A DNA stretch of 64,000 nt from an uncultured Dehalococcoidia bacterium (GTDB lineage Bacteria; Chloroflexota; Dehalococcoidia; Lucifugimonadales; UBA1123), in NCBI GenBank assembly GCA_958296105.1, contig OY282441.1:531800-595799 (forward strand), written 5' to 3'. Below the pieces are notes generated by a model. That model searched no databases and was not told the origin of the DNA. It saw only the letters and a list, made by a program, of their open reading frames with translations. The number at the start of each line of letters is the position of its first letter. Positions within the stretch are counted from its first letter, which is position 1. Below, piece after piece: positions 62,900 to 64,000 of this stretch. The position numbers and the translations under genes were made by a program.

Positions 62900-63420
62900 G
62901 GACGCTCTTCTACGATGTGTTCGAGACGGATCTCGGCTGGGTGGGGCTGCTGGGTTCGGAGCGGGGCATCAGGAGAAGCTCCCTGCCCTGCCGCTCTCCG
63001 AAAGAGTGTCTGGGCGATCTGGGGGCTGAGGCGGAGGGCGCGGCGCGGGACGAGAGACGGTTCGAGGGGCTGAGGCAACGGCTTTCGGGCTACCTGCAAG
63101 GGCGCGCGGTGGACTTCCACGACGTGGCGCTGGACGTGGAGGACGCAACGGGGTTCCACAGGCGCGCGTGGGCGGCGTGCAGGTCGATTCCTCGCGGGGA
63201 GACGCGGACGTACAAGTGGCTGGCGCAGATGGCGGGGAGTCCGAGGGCGTCCAGGGCGGCGGGGCAGACTATGGCGAGAAACCGCGTTCCGATCATCGTG
63301 CCGTGCCACCGCGTGGTTGGGACGGACGGCAGCCTGAGAGGGTTCGGCAGCGGCGCGGCGCGGCTGGACCTCAAAAGGCAGCTGCTGGAGATGGAGGGGG
63401 TGGGCGGGCGTCTGCTGTAA
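62896..63420 (+). CDS. ogt: methylated-DNA-protein cysteine methyltransferase
   Basis: A 174-aa suicide DNA-repair protein removing O6-alkyl groups from guanine. The acceptor Cys is in VPIIVPCHRVVGTDGSLRGFG; the upstream helix-turn-helix RGETRTYKWLAQMAGSPRASRAAGQTM is intact. The start is a GTG at 62896 overlapping the transglutaminase stop (GTGA), so it belongs to the same transcript. Confidence 0.93.
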   Translation: MRTLFYDVFETDLGWVGLLGSERGIRRSSLPCRSPKECLGDLGAEAEGAARDERRFEGLRQRLSGYLQGRAVDFHDVALDVEDATGFHRRAWAACRSIPRGETRTYKWLAQMAGSPRASRAAGQTMARNRVPIIVPCHRVVGTDGSLRGFGSGAARLDLKRQLLEMEGVGGRLL

Positions 63421-63527
63421 GAGAGGATGGAGGGGGAAAGCCGGCGGCGGCTGTAAGAGGGGGCGGCGTCTGGGGGGCGGGGCGGCGTCTGCTGTAAGAA
63501 GGCGGCGGGCGTGAGAGTCTGCCTGCC

Positions 63528-63734
63528 CTACGTCTGGAGATCGCGGAGGACTTGGCGGGCGGTTTGCAGGTGTGGCTCGTCTACCATCAGGCGGCAGGGG
63601 TAGGCGGATACTCCCAAGAACGTGGAGGTGTCTCCGGCTCTGATGAGGGCGGGGACGCCGTTCTGGGTCAGGATGTCTCGCCACATCTCTGCGACGAGCT
63701 GATCGGGGGCGGTGGCGAGGTGGACCCACTTCAT
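63528..63734 (-). CDS. DUF2007-like small protein
   Basis: A 68-aa protein beginning MKWVHLATAPDQLVAEMWRD, with QNGVPALIRAGDTSTFLG and CRLMVDEPHLQTARQVL, the pattern of DUF2007 (putative signal-transducing, PII-like fold). The ATG overlaps the stop of the upstream gene (ATGA), so it is coupled to it. Function unknown. Confidence 0.72.
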   Translation of the reverse strand: MKWVHLATAPDQLVAEMWRDILTQNGVPALIRAGDTSTFLGVSAYPCRLMVDEPHLQTARQVLRDLQT

Positions 63735-64000
63735 GGCTGGACAGTCTCGACCGTGGCGGATCCGGAGCCGCCGAGAATATCTTGCAGGCTCTGGGCTAGA
63801 TCGTCCGACGCGCTGACCTTTATGGGTGTCCACTCCAGACGATATATCTTGCCGCCGGACGCTATCTCGAGCATGACGTCGTCAGCGCCAGAGTTGTCGA
63901 GCAGGAGACGCTTCACGTCGTCCAGCATCATCTGATCGGCGGCGACGCTGTCGGACTCGCGCATCTTCAGGCTGAGACGCTGAGGCAGGGTGGGCTTGGA
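63731..64000 (-). CDS. dnaE: probable DNA polymerase III alpha subunit, C-terminal end
   Basis: The frame is open to the window edge and shows the last 89 residues of a larger protein (PTLPQRLSLKMRESDS, then LDDVKRLLLDNSGADDVML, then a SDDLAQSLQDILGGSGSATVE tail). This layout of a short helix, a beta-hairpin and a closing helix resembles the C-terminal domain of DnaE in Chloroflexota and Actinobacteria. The start lies outside the window; an internal ATG at 63964 should not be taken as the gene start. Assignment is tentative. Confidence 0.5.
   Translation of the reverse strand, partial: SKPTLPQRLSLKMRESDSVAADQMMLDDVKRLLLDNSGADDVMLEIASGGKIYRLEWTPIKVSASDDLAQSLQDILGGSGSATVETVQP

Overview
The window is a G+C-rich bacterial chromosome segment (roughly 60-65% G+C by eye), densely coded on both strands. 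The gene-family mix suggests a Chloroflexota of the Dehalococcoidia/SAR202 type. The pointers are an HpaB-type flavin monooxygenase, hydantoinase- and Atz/Trz-type amidohydrolases, repeated MFS carriers, Pro/Thr-rich TPR lipoproteins, an F420/FMN-binding PPOX protein, a HpcH/HpaI aldolase and a CbbQ/NorQ plus NorD module. This assignment is inference from gene content; no rRNA or phylogenetic marker was compared.

Layout. 1-5.3 kb: partial aldolase, zinc-ribbon Nudix enzyme, HAD phosphatase, MFS carrier, then a TPR/PPOX/metallo-beta-lactamase operon. 5.5-11.9 kb: membrane protein, hydantoinase, a UGA-containing selD (selenide,water dikinase), argS, a hexapeptide-repeat protein and a TPR lipoprotein. 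11.9-16.6 kb: DUF2851 protein with internal repeats, amidohydrolase, and a pair of acetyl-esterase paralogues, one of which has lost its catalytic triad. 16.6-25.6 kb: tRNA-Gly, Lin0512 protein, thioesterase, leaderless cupin, then three tandem MFS genes, a 188-bp tandem array made from the MFS/YihY convergent junction, and a YihY protein with a long N-terminal repeat domain. 25.8-31.6 kb: CoA-binding protein, MenB/BadI-like hydratase, thiL, acyl-CoA ligase, tRNA-Sec with a tandem array of copies of its own 3' end, and thioredoxin. 31.8-35 kb: lipoprotein and cysteine desulfurase, then agmatinase and AdoMet decarboxylase (polyamine genes). 35.4-41.3 kb: GldA/F/G-like ABC operon with DUF4340, then cinA. 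41.4-47 kb: coaE, CbbQ/NorQ-like AAA+, CoA-pyrophosphatase Nudix and a 1090-aa NorD-like VWA protein in one run. 47.2-51.5 kb: mnmA, DinB, an rnhB-yraN fusion and an HpaB-family monooxygenase. 51.7-56.7 kb: a defence-like island with a retropepsin-like protease, a free-standing copy of the McrB N-terminal domain, full-length McrB and McrC. 56.7-63.4 kb: orphan branched-chain-type solute-binding protein, MoxR-DUF58-transglutaminase operon and ogt. The right edge holds a DUF2007-like gene and what looks like the dnaE C-terminus.

How the genes work together. selD with its in-frame UGA and hairpin, together with tRNA-Sec, shows that UGA recoding operates in this organism. speB and speD are polyamine genes. 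McrB and McrC form a type IV restriction system whose specificity region has been duplicated as a separate gene. The window is unusually rich in tandem duplications at every scale: a 10-bp-period run before speD, a 34-bp repeat before selD, a 72-bp in-frame repeat, about 90-bp tRNA-derived units, a 188-bp junction array, a 0.9-kb McrB N-terminal duplication and about 1.65-kb MFS units.
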